Of a stretch of 64,000 nucleotides of DNA, positions 48,607 through 63,125 are shown piece by piece (positions within the stretch are counted from its first letter, which is position 1; every line of letters starts with the position of its first letter). The position numbers and the translations under genes are program-made. Source of the DNA: Beaufortia kweichowensis (lineage: Eukaryota > Chordata > Actinopteri > Cypriniformes > Gastromyzontidae); contig CM032794.1 in the NCBI GenBank assembly GCA_019155185.1, positions 7,355,988-7,419,987 of the forward strand, written 5' to 3'. Below the pieces are notes generated by a model. That model was not told where the DNA came from and ran no database searches. It saw nothing but the letters and a program-made list of their open reading frames with translations.

Positions 48607-50883
48607 AAGTCAAAGTGTGTGTGATTTTAGACCGGCAGTAATGGTGTGCTGCTCTCCATGGTCCTGAATGTGGTGTTGTGTGCTGGTTGTATACCGCGTT
48701 CTTTTGTCTTGCAAACAGTGTGTGGTTTCTCTGTGTGCATACATTTGTATCTTAATAAATCTCCAGGTATTATAATACAGCTGCAAACACTGAATGATGC
48801 TTGTGCTGCCTGCACGCTTACAATGAGTTTTTTTCTAATTGAATTCAAAATTGATTTTGCTTCTTACCCTTTCCTGTGGAGTGATGCCTTGTATTCTTAG
48901 CATGGGAATACGCACTGTAGCGTAGTTTAACACATGCTCTCTCACCAGTGCTTCTCTCTAATCATGTGACTAATGTATGTGTTCAGCTCTGGTCAGATGT
49001 TGTGCATCATACTAATAGGAGATGAGGTGGAAAGGCCCCACAGGAGACATGCCAGGGAGGACTTCACTTAAAAGCTAATCAAACTGTCATTATCACACCT
49101 CCTGCGAAGGACGGTGCAAGAAAGTGAGCGAGTATGTGGGATCTCCGCCACTGCCCTTTCATTGCGAGTATACAAGGCTTAGATTTGCAGCTATTTCATA
49201 TTGTGTTAAACGCCACTGGATTACATAGTGGTGGGGTGCTCTGTAGAGTTGAAAATTGCTGTCAGAGGGCAATCTCTGCACACAAACACACACACACAGA
49301 GAGGATTGTGCAATCACATTTACCCCGAAGCTGTAATTTGTCTTGTGGCGTCACTCTCCCAGGAGGTGGTGGAGTTTATGTAGATTATTGCCTAAAAGTG
49401 GGTTAAGATGAATGCCACCATTGTGGACTGATATAAACACCATTACCTTCCCCTGATGTTGACTGCAGAGAGGATTTGATGCTGATAAATCAGGGCAAGG
49501 ATTTGTATTTTTGAAGGTCAGGCATGAGACTCCTGTATGCGAGTTAAATACATGAAAATTGTAAGAGCGATAGCAAAAAACTTTATTATACTATATAAGT
49601 ATTATTATATTGAAGTATTTCTCAGGAAAGTCATGAGATGTCCTTTGAGAAATCTGCTTATTACTGCATATGCCTCCTGTTATCAGATTTATTTTTCCCT
49701 CAGAAATTGACAGTGCCAGAAAGGAAGCGTGTACAGAAATGACAGGCGCTCAGAGAAACATTCAGCTTGTGAAGATTAGACATTACAGGGAAAGTTAAGA
49801 GATGAGAGAAATTTATCTATGACCTTTTACTTGCTTGTCAGCTCTTGTCCATCCTCACTGTTTCCCAACACATCACGTCACCGTTTAACATACGCATAGA
49901 CGCATACACAAACATGCACAAATGATGCACTCGCCCTTACATTCCTAATGGAGAGATTTGTATCATCTTTTAATTCACCCACTGTTGTTAAATGTAGCCT
50001 CCAGTTTACATATCTTGTCAGTAAACATTCTATGGTGACATGTAGTCGTAATACTTGCAATGTAGACCATCTTATGATGCGACGCAGCATCTGTCACTTT
50101 TAATGTAGATGCGGTGTATGAAATAAATGTGAGGCATTTTTTCAGTGTAAGGTTGATGTAGAACGTTGATTGTTGTCGACACTGTACCAGCTGCTCGGTT
50201 ACACCGAATGTTTCAGACAACTAGTGAGTTTGACTGTAACTCGTTCTATGCTAACGTCCCAAGCCCTTGCTCGTAAATCATGAATGTGTTGATTGTAGGT
50301 GGATTATTCAGCTTTATCCCACTTTTAAACTTCATTTTCTGGATGTCTTCTCAAATCTCTTTTTCTCCTTCTCTCTGTTTCCCAGATCATCTCTAAGCTC
50401 TGCACTTCAAAGCCTTCAAACACAGCAGAGCTTTAATTTACAGCCAATAAGGTTTTCTCTCCGAATGACAAAATGGGGCACAGTGTCGCCATTTCCCTTG
50501 AGAGGGAATGAGGTATGAGAGAGGAGGGAGCAAATAAGATATTCTCTGAGGGAACCCTGGAATCTCTCTCTCCCAAGCTCTGCTTTTCCTAACAGCCCTC
50601 ACTTTAGAGAATTGAAGTCATCTGTCTCCATTAGGGGGTCATGGAAATATGAGACCTGCAGAGGTGGACATGCACTAGAGCAAAGTGTGGACATCATATA
50701 ACGTCCTCATCAATTTGTTGCAGCGGAAGCCTCTCTCCTGTCTGTCCACTCACTTTAGGAAGTTGGTGGGTTGATTAAATCCAAACATTTCCCATTTATC
50801 ATGCATTTAGCTTTTAGAATACATCTACTATGCTAGTATTGATATTTCCTGACATATCAATTAAGATTAACAAGCCTTGATAC

Positions 50884-51154
50884 ATTTTATAAATGGAAAG
50901 ATCCTGGATGCTGATTGGCCAATGTAACATTCCAGCCATGCTAAAATTAATTGAATGGTATGAGAGGTGTTGTGAAATTTTAGCTAGAAGTAGTTTCTGA
51001 CGTAACAGAATGTTGCTATACAAGAAATATACTTTGTAAGAGATGTGGGGAACAGGTGTTTCATGCCATAACTGTTTTTACAGTATATCAAACATTTTTA
51101 CTCAGCTGGAATCTATTGACCAATCAGCATCCAGAACCATCTATTTTATAATAT
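50884..51154. mobile_element. MITE with about 50-bp inverted ends
   Basis: The left arm TCCTGGATGCTGATTGGCCA, then ATGTAACATTCCAGC, pairs with the complement of the right arm, TTCTGGATGCTGATTGGTCA, then ATAGATTCCAGC. Both start in ATTTTATAA-like sequence. About 270 bp, no coding, target duplication uncertain. The right end abuts the SINE at 51181. Confidence 0.75.
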
Positions 51155-51180
51155 AGCATATAGTTAGCGCAGTACATTAC

Positions 51181-51320
51181 ATCACATTTACATTTACGCA
51201 TTGGCAGATGTTTTTATCCAATGGTACTGTACATTTCTTTAGAAGTATGTGCAATCCCTGGGCTCGAAACCATGATGTTGGCGTTGCTAGCGCCGTGCTC
51301 TTACCAACTGAGCTTCAGGA
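51181..51320 (-). mobile_element. tRNA-derived SINE with L2-type tail
   Basis: Read on the minus strand: a tRNA-like head with A box AGCTCAGTTGGTAAGAGCA, GGCGCTAGCAACGCC, B box GGTTTCGAGCCC, then CAGGGATTGCACATACTT, and the tail TTGGATAAAAACATCTGCC with TAAATGTAAATG. The Pol III boxes are largely intact but carry changes, so it is probably not active. Confidence 0.88.
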
Positions 51321-52113
51321 AAGCTTATTTAAAGTACATGTGAGGTTCACACGGTTATTTCTGTGGAAATGTGTTTACAGTATGAGGAAGAGTGTTACTT
51401 TAATGCCTTGTGTGTCATTCATTCCATTAGCCTTCACTTTCTTCTTACAGGCTACAGCACAATAACATTATTATTGATTATTCAGCTGATGGGTGAGAAG
51501 ATGGAGCCTCGTCACACACACACATCTCAATCCCTTACATCACTGTCTACAGCCCTTAAGCATGTTGTGTCACATAGTTTTATAGTGTTTTTCTATCTTT
51601 CACCTCTCTGTTCATATCTCTTCCTCTCTCGCTTCCTCTCTGTCTTTGTCCCAGGGCTGTAGTAGGAAGACAAAGAGCCGCTTATATCACCAGACTGATG
51701 TTCAGACTTCATCTGTGCTCCGAGCACTCGTAGTCATTAGTAAGGTGGCAGTGTTATGTAAGGGCCATTCAACTTTACCCTCACACAAGCAGTATTCATT
51801 ATTAAATTGAAAACAAAACATGATTTGGCTGATTTATGAGCCTTTCAAAATAGTAAGGACCACTTCGGTACCTCACTTCAGTACCACACATGCATGGTTT
51901 TTGGGCAGGGGTGGTGGACTGCCGGAGGTACACTGTGACAGGAAATAGCAAAGAGAAGTCACCCGTACACACACTGCCTGCAATCTGTCAGAACATTCTG
52001 GAACCTGGCCAGAGACCTATGCTTAAGACGCATCCTAATGGAGAAGGGAGGGGTGAAGAAATTTAAGAAAAATAAGGGTTGAAATGGACAGACAGAGGAA
52101 GAGAACTGGAACT

Positions 52114-52125
52114 GTGTGTGTGTGT
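52114..52125. repeat. Short (GT)n run
   Basis: Six GT units within the brsk2 intron. Confidence 0.7.
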
Positions 52126-54196
52126 TTTTGTATTCTGGCTATAGTGTATCCTGTCTCTCTTTTTTCTTTTTATACACTTTTTTATTCTTTTTGTTGACAG
52201 AATGTGTCTGGCTATGAGGTCCTCACACAAATTCTCTCCACTTGGCTGCGTGCCCATCTGCTGTGCTGTATGTGGGTGTCTGTGCGTGTGGATGCAGGGC
52301 ACTGTCAGGTGGCACCAGGTGTTGCTTGGACTTGCTTCACTGCACGCAGGGCCGCAAATGCGTAGCGCACCACCTCCCACATGACTGGCACGTGCTGATG
52401 TACGCACACCCACGCTGCAAAAGTCCATTCTTGAGTGCATATTTATATTTAATAACTGCTTTTAATTGCAGTTAAAAATAATGGACATCCTGGAAAAAAC
52501 TAGGCGTGCTGGTAGTCTGAATGAAAAGGCTGGCAAGCTAGTGCGTGTTTTTCTCTTATGGTTTTTGTTTGGTTTAAAATTAGATTTTTGTTTTAAAAAA
52601 AATTGTGTGATCAACAATTAATCCAGACATATATTAAGTCTAGCTATGTGAGACTAAACTATGAAGTCCAGTTCACACCAAGAACGTTAACTATGTTAAT
52701 GTCCACACCAATAGATGATAATGTTGTGCACATTACAGTTTTTCCATTTTAAATGTTTGAATCCTTTAAATTTAAATAGATTTTAAATGGCTGTCAATGC
52801 TTTATGATTCATCATTTGGAAAAAAATGGGCCTTAAAGTCATTCCAACAATAGCGTTCTGCTGTGTCATTATAATTATAGTCCTTGTTGTGGATTTAAAA
52901 CAATTTAAAAACTTTATCTTTATTGTTTTCTTTATCATTATCACCCTTGGTATGAATAGGCCTTACATCATAAAATCTAGTAAATATTTCAAATTATTCT
53001 GTTTCGAAATTGCTCACTTAAAAGGAAACGTCTGACTGTGACATAAAAGCAAACAACCTTCTCTTGCTTTGTTGTGTCTTTATCTGAAATACCTGTTCAC
53101 AATAATAGACTTGTTTGAATTTAAATGGTGGCACAGCAGTCTGTGCAATTTTTGTAGGTAAAAAGTACGGAATACTTATTAAGTGCCTAGTATTGTTTAT
53201 AGCTATTGATTTATTTTAAGAGCAAAGATTTTCTTTTTTAGTGCAAAGATATTGAGTTTTTGAGTTTTGTTTGAGGACAGGATTTGATGCCACAAAACTT
53301 TGTCAACTCTAGTCATTAGTTCTTCCTCAGAAATGCAAGTTACAGGTGTGTAGGTGATGAGGAATGAAAAATGTGTGTGTTTTTGCATAGTAACAGTCAG
53401 TTAAATTGGAACTGTCATTTTCAGACAGTGCTTGTCCTCTTTGTGTGAAATACTGTATGTATCAGACAGTTAGTAAATGGACTGTGGGCAGTCCGTGGGC
53501 ATGATGTCTGAGGCTGACGAGATAGAGAGAGAAAAGAGAGAGGCATGAATTTGAGTTGCACCATTGGTTAGTATTTTTCTATCGAAATGAAATAAATCCC
53601 ATTGCTCTAAACTAAACCGCTCGTTTCATGAACCAGACCTTCATTTTTAAGGAAGTTCACTGCAGACAGTTTGGTCCTCAGACTGCAGTTAGTGTCATTG
53701 CAGCGTGAGCCCTGAATGCATTTCTGTGTTAAAAGTGAGTTTATTAGCACTTATTCAGGGAATGATGGATGCTATTGGATATAGGGTTACATCGGGCTTT
53801 AGAGCGTGTACGTCTCCTCTATATTTCCGGCCCGAGGCTACTTTCTCCGTTTCAATGTGAGTGGAGTCTATTTTAAGAACCACTTCTCTTATTGGATGCA
53901 AGCTTTTATGAACACAGTCATCTCCATGAGATAGGAGTGCAGAGTGCCTTCCGATATGAGAAGAGAGGCCCACGCCCGTGTCTGCGCACGTTTGCGCGCA
54001 TGTGCCTGCGTAGGTGCGTGAGATTGTTTAGAATGGAGAAATGACAGCGTAGCAACAACCAGAGGGAGTTGGTGTGGGTTTGCCTGTGTGTTTTGAATGA
54101 GAGAAAGATGAATGTCTATAAATAGCACCTGCTTTCTTAGCTTTCTTCGCTGTGCTGCAGATGCGATGTGCAAACATCTATATACTGTATGTTATG

Positions 54197-54345
54197 TTTA
54201 CATTACATTTGCATTTATGCACTTGGCAAATGCTTTTATTCAAAGCAACTAACTGTGCATTCAAGAAACACATTTTTCATCAGTATGTGTGAGTTTTCTG
54301 TTAATCAAAACTAGAATCTTTGTGCTGCTAATGCAAGGCTCTAAA
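54197..54345 (-). mobile_element. Older tRNA-derived SINE copy
   Basis: On the minus strand: GCATTAGCAGCACAAAGATTC, degraded body, TTTCTTGAATGCACAGTTAG, then TTTGAATAAAAGCATTTGCC, AAGTGCATAAATG and a TGTAATG end. Same family as the 51181-51320 element but more diverged. The promoter boxes are largely lost. Confidence 0.75.
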
Positions 54346-55307
54346 GAAACACTATGTCAGAGATCGATTCTTTATATTTCACATCCTTTGCATCTTTATT
54401 TGTTTTACATCATGACTAATTTGATTGTTTTTTAGCTCGGTTTAATAAGTTTGTCGGCCATACAGTATTCTAAAACCCCATTTAAACATTTTCTTCTCTC
54501 TCTAGTGGGTGCAGACTGTGAATATGTGAGAATGCGGTTTTTCATACATTTCTCTCTTTCTCTTTTTTCCAAAGTAGGAAATCAGGACAGGGAGGCACAT
54601 GGGCTCAAAGGGCAGCTAGGTCATGTGGCAGCATTAGTGTATGTCTGTGTCTTAGAAAGGATGAGAAGTGAGAGAAAGAAGAGGCATTTAGGGATACTGC
54701 ATTTATAATACATGACACGCTGCCGTGGGCTAGTACTACCTTGGCCTTATATAGTGTGCAGGCGTGTGTGTCTGGAAAGTGGGGGTATGTCTGGTAGTTC
54801 AAAGCCGTAGTCTAGACTAGTAATAAGGATACTCTCTGCTCCATAAATGTTTATATTTCTGCAGCATGTAAAATTGGATCGATCATTTGCAGTAATATGA
54901 TGTCATGATTACCCGCCTACAGCATGTGCCGGGAAGATCCGTGTACTTAAGTCTGCATGTGTCCTGTTAAATTGCCCAAGTCATTTTCTCTCGGTGTGTG
55001 AAGTGTGGAGCGAATCAGAGCTGTAAGAGAATCCCTCTAATCAAAGCTCTTCTCTTTGGTCTGTCTATGTTGTATCGATCTCTGAGCTCTTGTATACGAC
55101 TCATGCTCGGGATGGCTAAGCTCAGCCGACACGCGGCACTGCATGTTATATCAATGAAAGCCTGGAATCCACACCGGAGCAAACACAAGCAAACACACAC
55201 ACATGCACACACAATGTTGTCATACTTATCACTCTGTGCCACCTCAGCTGCATTGTTAAGCATGCCCTTGGGGACAGGGATGTGTCTGCATTACACATTT
55301 CATCCTT

Positions 55308-55330
55308 GCGTGTGTGTGTGTGTGTGTGTG
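55308..55330. repeat. (TG)n microsatellite
   Basis: About eleven TG units. A complementary CA-rich tract (AACACACACACATGCACACAC) lies about 100 bp to the left, so the two could pair. Confidence 0.85.
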
Positions 55331-58300
55331 ACTTATGATGGAATTATACGCTGAAGCAATTGTAGATGTGTGAATCTCTTGTAAACGTTCAGGTCATGTT
55401 TCATCCCAATACATAGAGAAAATAAGAAATTATAAAACAGATATATAAAATGTATAAAAATAGATAAAGGCTGTTTTAAGGAACATATATTATCATATAT
55501 TATAGGGCATATTATCTTCTCTCCCAAAATACAGAAATGTGTCAATGTGGTTTTTGTCCATTATTCTGATTGGTCAGTATCATGTATTCTTAAGTAAAAT
55601 TAAATAAAAATACATAAATACACTCAATACAATATAAATAATATATCAATTTAAACAATATATTAACAATTTAAACAATTTATTTATTTTTAGTATTTGG
55701 ATTGGAGTTTCTTTAACTGTCTTTAAAGTAATATGACAATGCAAGAAATCTCAAAATAGACAGAATATATTTTCTTCTTCCAGTTTTAAAATGTAGGTTT
55801 TTGGAGTTTACCCAAATGGAATTTTAGCCATCTATACTTAATCTGTAATATTTTCTCAACTGTTCACTTTGATTTCACTCCTGTTTCATCTCTGCACTTC
55901 TCCATCCCTTCCTTCAGACTGACCATGATGTCTAGTTGAATAGATAAAGGCATGTAGCTGTTGGAGGAAAATGAGGTGACTGCTTCCTGCACTCATTCAG
56001 AGATCTGTCAATCACTCGGCCCTTTCGTATTCTCCTCTAGCAATTACTTCATCTCTCCATTTTCCCTCCTTCCATCCCCCTATTCTGCCACAGTCTTTAG
56101 GATCTGTCAGGGTGAGAGTTTCAGGTGGGTTTCTTACTCTGTGCCCTGCTGGAGGGGAACTGATAGCTGATGGCATCGCAGCTAGCCTGCAGGAAAGAGC
56201 TTCTACTGCTGTGTAGTGCTTTTACACACAAGCACATAAAGATTCATTTATTCTGCTTAGAGATGGTGGGGGGTGATAGATAGGTGTAGAGATAGACAGT
56301 CGGAGGTTAGGATTGCTTGTAGAGTCACAGAGGGGCACACAGACATGTTCAAATGTTACATCATGTTTCCAATCCTCGTATTTTTAAACTGGTGATCTTT
56401 GATGGGAGATTATATATTGGATTTAGTGGAATCCATATGTGTATACAATAAGAATATTGTGTTTATATGTTGTGTTGTGTTGGATATGTGTACATCTGCA
56501 AGAGCAGATGATGCAGGGTTTCATTAGGCAGTACTTGCACTGACAGAGAGTGCATAAATCAATAAATTATTAAAACTGATGATGTGAAAGAGCTTCTTTG
56601 ACTAGTCTCAACCAATCAGAGAGCTGCTGTCTATTTGGGTCATGCCATTGTACTGTCATTTGAAAAAGGAGAAAGAGAGACAGAAGAGTTATAAGCAGAA
56701 TAGCAAGATTTCATTTTAAGAAACCATCTTATACATCAAGCTCTTTTATGTTTATTTAGGTCATTTGAATGTCATGAATAAATTATCTTTCTTAATATTT
56801 CACATAAGATATCAGTCAGCTAAAACATACAGATATGTGTCATTACAGATGACACCATAATCAGCACTAAAACAGCTTTATGAATAGCTCAAGGCTGAGA
56901 TTGTAAAATGCTTTCTCCTGTCTTAGTTTTTTATGCAGAGACAACTGTAAGATTTATTTCTCCCTAATTTTAACATTGTGGCGCCATCAAAATGTTGCCG
57001 TGTATGTTTAAGCATCCAGAATAGACCAACATAACAAAATTATCTCAACCAATGACAATTTGGAATTTTATAAGACCGAACGACTCCTAATTATCAGATC
57101 GGTAAACCATAAAAAATCACTTATGACAGATTGAGTGATATAAAAGCGGAAGGGTTTTGAATGGGAAGTTGACTCCCAACAAAGATTATTATCAGTGTTC
57201 TTGAGCAGTTGTTTATTGTGTAATTCTCAGTGAAGTGGCTAACATCTGGGCTGCTGTCCAAATACTGGAGGATTGTCAGTCAGATTCAAGCTGTCTCTTT
57301 CTCTCTAGTAACTGGAAGTATGGTGGTAAGTGGACAGTGTGGTTTTGTGCAGAGAGTTGAACCTGTTCTTTCTTTTCTTGCCTTCTTGCAATTGTCTGAA
57401 TAAATTACCTGGGATAGTTTTCCGAACCCTGCATTAGTCTCGCTCTGGATTTTGTGGGTTTATTAGGTCAGACCTTAAGTAATGGTCGACTATGTGTATG
57501 TAATCACACACTATGAGAACACTAATGGTTCTTTAATCTGTTATGAATTAGTTTATACATACTGTAAAACACATGAGCTTCTGGTGCCATTGAATGAAAA
57601 TTAGGATACATTTAGTAGAGGCTCATCTTTTCATGAACGCTTTTCAAGGTGTTTGTGTCTCTCCTTCAAAGAATCATCAGTTTTTATTGATTAATGACTG
57701 GCTTGTTTTGCTAGAAGGTGGCACTTCCGTTGGTAGACCGGCCATATTGAGTGTTGCATTCCCCCATTCGTATTATTAGCACTGCCGCATCTTGTTAATA
57801 TCTATTATCGTTACTGATTGAAACTGAAATTAGTGTCTTATAGCTATACACTTCATCTGATGTTCATTAGATACACTTTTGGAGCATTGTTGTATTCAAT
57901 TTTGTTTTAATTAAAAAACAAATATTAACATATGTTGCCAAAAATAGCGTCATTTTTGTTTAATCCTTCATCAGTGTATATAGTTAGGGCAAGTTATTGA
58001 AGGGGAGATGCCTCCTCATAAAAGCTAAATGAGTTGTTAATAGAATCACTGAGGAAATAGAATCATTAAATTCCTTATGATTCCTCTCTCTAATGAGGCT
58101 TCCCATTTCAAGTGCAGTTCTAATCTGAACCGCATCCAAATGAGTTTTGATGCTCTGTGCTAATGGGTGTATCTATTCCAGAAACACACAACTTCTGTTT
58201 ATCTTTAAGAGCTATAAAATAAAGCCCTATGTTGGCTTAGTTAGGACTGGATACATGCCAAACTAAACGAAACACAAATGCTTCTGGAAACTCGAGGTCC

Positions 58301-61300
58301 ATCTTTATTTTGCGTTGCTGAGAACAGACAGCACTCTACCCCTTCATTTATTTTGTCTGTCTTCACAGTTACCCGCCACAGAAAGTGCCCATGCTGGCGG
58401 CCAGCGGGGAATAAAACCCCTCAGTCAGTTTGCGTTTTTTCGAGTGCTCTCACATATCACTTCTGTAGCCTGCCAGTACAGCAGTACAGAAACAACAGAG
58501 AGATGGAAACAGGATGAAGAGGAAGAGAAGGTATTTATTTTCCACGGTCTAGTTATATGGATTGCTGTGCTGTACTGGCACACAGGTACAGAAATGAGAT
58601 TCACCAGGGATCCTAACATATAATACATTGTGATTCCTTTGTTTCTGTGTTGCGATACACTGTGTAGTGTATGTTGTGCAGCAGGATTTTTACTTGACAT
58701 TGCTTATATAGCACAATCCTTATCTAGCCTTTTCTTCCTATGAATGTTGTAAAGCCAAAGTGAAATACTTTGAATGTGGACAGGGCATTTTCAGTCTGTG
58801 CAAATGTGATAGAGTAAATTATTCAGAATTTTCCTGCCTCCGCTTTTAAATAACATGAAAAAGTGCATTATGGTATTTTGTATGGGACTTTGTAACTAAC
58901 GGTTTTGGTTATGAACACAGATGACTTCAAAAACAAATGAAGCCGTAGATTCTTAGCTTCAGTAAACCGATTTAATATGGTTATTAAATTATGCAATACA
59001 ATCCTGTATTGATTTTGTCCCTGCCTGCATTGACCTATAATCATGATTTAATCTAGAAGAGACTAGCTTTTATATTTTTATGTCTTTTAAAAGATATTAA
59101 CTTAGTCTGAGCAAAAATAAACAAAACTACTTTGCTTTCAGAAACCGCTTTTTTACCTGATGTACACTTAGTATAATGTAGACTGTATATCCATGCGATG
59201 TTTTCTTACCCTGGCACCCTGTTATTTAAAACGGACAGACATTTCTGTGTACTCTGTACCTGCGTGATTGAACATATATTGATGTAGCATGGTTGGAGTG
59301 CTCTGCTCAAGGGCACAAAGGCAGCTCGGGCCCATCGGCAGTCCATTTCCCAAACCACTTAGCCTGCGCAGTTACTCCCTTGACTTTACATGCCTTTGCT
59401 GCAGGGGAAATAGTATTTGCAACTGTTCCTGTGTCATCCTGAGATGAGATAGAAAAGGGAAATTCATACATATGTGGTCACAGTTTGGTACAACGTGAAG
59501 TGCATGTTGATTTTTGCTTTGCCTGTTTCGCTTCGGTTTATTAATATTAAAAAGAGAATGGGATTATTATACTGGATGTTAAAATTTTTGTTTGGTGGCC
59601 ATTTGAGGCTAATGAATAATGATGTGTTCCAAAGGCATTTAGTAGCATATTAGCTTACATTGCAGAACTGTAACTAAATTCAACTGATAGCAACCAATCC
59701 TAAGAAGCAGGCATCATCCTCTATGCTGAGTTCTGGATCTTCTCTCAGGTCTCTGGGGAAAGACAGCTGATCTCCTGAGACGTCCCCTGTGAGACACTGA
59801 GCTTGTCTCAGTTCTGGGGCTGTATGATGGATGCTTTGGCCCATTTCAGGGATCCTTGAGGAGGGGTCCTTGCTCGGAGCAAAGAGAGTAATGAGGTGTT
59901 CCAGACTTTGACCGCTTGCGTAAGAACAGCAGCCCAGAATTCCCTTCACACCAGGAGTACAGTAGCAACGTCCTTTACTGTAATTGAAAAAATTATCGTA
60001 ACTAATATACCCTGTGTTGTTTAACATTCAGATTCAGCATTCCACCTCAAAGGTGTTACCCTAGGTATGTTTACATGAGTTTTCATGTTTTGTGTTTTAG
60101 TGTGTTATTCTAAAAACTGAGCGGCCTGACATGTTCTCAGCGGGGTAGAATAAGACCTAACTACAGTACCTCAGGGTGACCTGTTACTGCTAACAGTGCA
60201 GTCCTGCTAGAGGAGAACCGTGTTACATCTCAAGCAAAACCTTGCCACACATATTATTCTGTGCCGGTTTCTTTCTCCCTACGCCTGACATGTTACCCAT
60301 CTGTCACAGCATAGACTATTGAATCAGTGTGGACGGTAGGGTCACAGGCATGATTTCACCTGATTTGGTCCACGGCAAGCATCAGTCATTTTGTATTATC
60401 AATTATGTATGACTTTTTTAAATCTGTATACTCCTTAAATCTGTTCAGATGTATGAAGTGCAGCAAGGGAATACTTTTGCATTTTATTGCATTGTTTGAT
60501 TGATGTAAAAGTCAGTAAAGCATCTTCATTCATTTTCAATAGAATATTTAAAGTCACGATTTAGGTATTTAAAAGTTAAAAGTGCAATTTCAAAGTCTTC
60601 ACAAGCAAAAAAATACCAAACTGTTTTTTCTGCCAAAGAAAAAAAGATGACTCAGTGATGTGATGGCCTTTTACATTGTCACGTGCAACCCTCAGCTTAC
60701 TCTAGTCACCCCTTTTATTCACAAAGATCAAGAGTTTTAGTAAAAGACACTATAGGCCTACACAAGTTTGCCTAAACAGAGACTGGAAGGAGGTGATTAT
60801 TATTCTTTTGTTAAAACTAGAGTCAGTATGTTATTCTGAAGTCAGTTGGTGGTATTGCATAATTTTCATCATCTAGACCTTGCTTAACCTTGCTGATTAA
60901 AAGCTCACCATGCATAGCTTAGTTTATGGACTTGTCTGTGTTTTGCTCGTATTCTCACCGGATAGATTAAAGAGTGAAAGTAGGGTAGTTTATCCCTCTA
61001 CTCAGTGAGTGTGTTTGTGTGATGTTCTGAAATAAGGACAATGTTATTAGTCTACACACGTGCAGTGACCATTCTTTTCAGGTGTGGTGTGGGTGGCTGA
61101 TAACACGGCATGTATATGAATTTGTGGTGTGTGTGTTAAATTTTCAATTTTTTTGTGCAGCAATCTATTTGTTCTTGCTTTGTGAGCTCGATATGGGTAC
61201 CAGGCTTGCTTTAGCTAATAATCAATCTTGGCAAACCACTCACTCAACATGTGTAATGGATGCAATGGGCAGGAGCTAAACGTCTCCACCGCGATACGTC

Positions 61301-63101
61301 ACGATCTGCTTGGAGTTAATGGGGATTTTCTGGCCTGATAAAGCATGAAGTATTGAGCGTATGTGCAGCCACTGGCCGCTTGGTTGCATATGAATTTGTT
61401 GTGCAGGTGTAATTGACATTAATACGAATGACTGCCCCATGAGTTCTCAATTCTCAGCTCTCTCTCTTTTCCTAATTTTATATAGTTTTAATGAATAATG
61501 CATCCTGTGTTTTGACATTGAAGGACCAATTGACATGATGCACTCATTATAGGACTGACGCACATATGGTTTGACAGAAAAAGATGTGAGCAATTTTGTA
61601 ATAACTGTAATAACTATAAAGAAAGAAGAGCTTGTGAAGAACATGAAGAAGCTTCAAAGTAATTTCTAATTAAACCCCATTTTCAGAAGCCTTGAAATTG
61701 TTCATTTTCTTCAGCCATAAAGCCACTGATATGAAAGTATTTCCAATTTGAAAAGATCTGTCAATGATGTTAGCATTTCTGTGGTCTAATGCTTAATGAC
61801 AGTAGAAATGTCAGCTGCTTAATGGCTCCCCGGTCAGCAATTCAGACTTTTTAGAGGTATACAGCTGAGGTAATGTATTGTAAAATTCACCTCTTTGGTA
61901 TAATAGCCTCAAACACAAGTTCACTTACTTGACAGTATGAATAGCTCTATACAAACTCATAATGTCTACTTTTTGGAACTTTTCCATTCATACACCTGCA
62001 TAGAGTCAAGAAGAATGGTTGAATTACGAATTAATGTGTTTATTTGTATGTGCATATGTTTGTGAGTGATTTCAGGACAGCTGTTTGGAGTTCATTAGGA
62101 AGGTAAATGAGGAACGTTGTGCTTTTTCCTAATTCAAGACACCATTCTGAATGCAAAGATCAAAGGAGACACACAGACATGATGGCGTATCTGTGGGGGA
62201 TAAATGGTGTCGGCTGTGTTTTAGGCTTACACCCCTCCTGCACACGCCCCCCCTGCAGAATACTACAGCACTGTCTGTCGAGAAAATACATTGCTGCTAT
62301 CTTTTCTGTTAATGTAGTCCTTAAATATTTAAAATGGCAATAAACGGATCATTATATCAGTCTACTCTTGTTTCAATTAACTTGACTGGCATTCCTTTGA
62401 CTGGTTTCTTACCCATGCGGCTCCTGCAGGTTTTCAGTAGTTAGTAGGTGTGACGCTTGAGTCAGCTTCACTTGCAGATTCATTAATGTTGTGGTATGAA
62501 TCAGGGAGGAAAAGGGTAGAGTATGCAGTAAAATGGTAAATTGTATTAATAGACAATTCCAGTCCTGAATGCTTATTGGATGGTAGCTATGCTTTTTTTA
62601 ATACCTCTTCATCAATTTGCTATTTGTGTTACTGTGTAGCATCCATGGCTGATCATTATTTGTGTTGTCATGCCACACGAGGCTGTGCGGTGATGAATAT
62701 AGTCATCTCTAAAAAAAAGGTTACAGGCACTCAGTCACCGGTGACTGCATTCACAATATAGCTCAGCCTCTTTATTGCTTAAATCAAGAATGTGTTCTAA
62801 TTTCCTTCTGAATGTGCTTTGTTAAGGAGGACAGGAGTGACAGCATTAGATGCATTAGTAAGCTTAGATGTCATTTTTAGGACATAATATAGGATGCCAC
62901 ACAGCCAATAGTTTTTTTTTATGTGGTTTTATATACATTTTGAAAGCGTGATCTGTCTGAGCCAGGGCACATTCTCTGTCTCCTCTCAGATGCCTGGACT
63001 CGTTCACTTCCTGTCTTTCTGATCACTCATGGCTGAGGAGGAGAAAACTGGAGCATGCTTCCTCTTGTGGCTTAATTAGTTTTTAAGTTGAGGATGCAGG
63101 T

Positions 63102-63125
63102 TGTGTGTGTGTGTTTGTGTGTGTG
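63102..63125. repeat. (GT)n microsatellite, interrupted
   Basis: GT repeats interrupted by one TTT, in the brsk2 intron. Confidence 0.8.
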
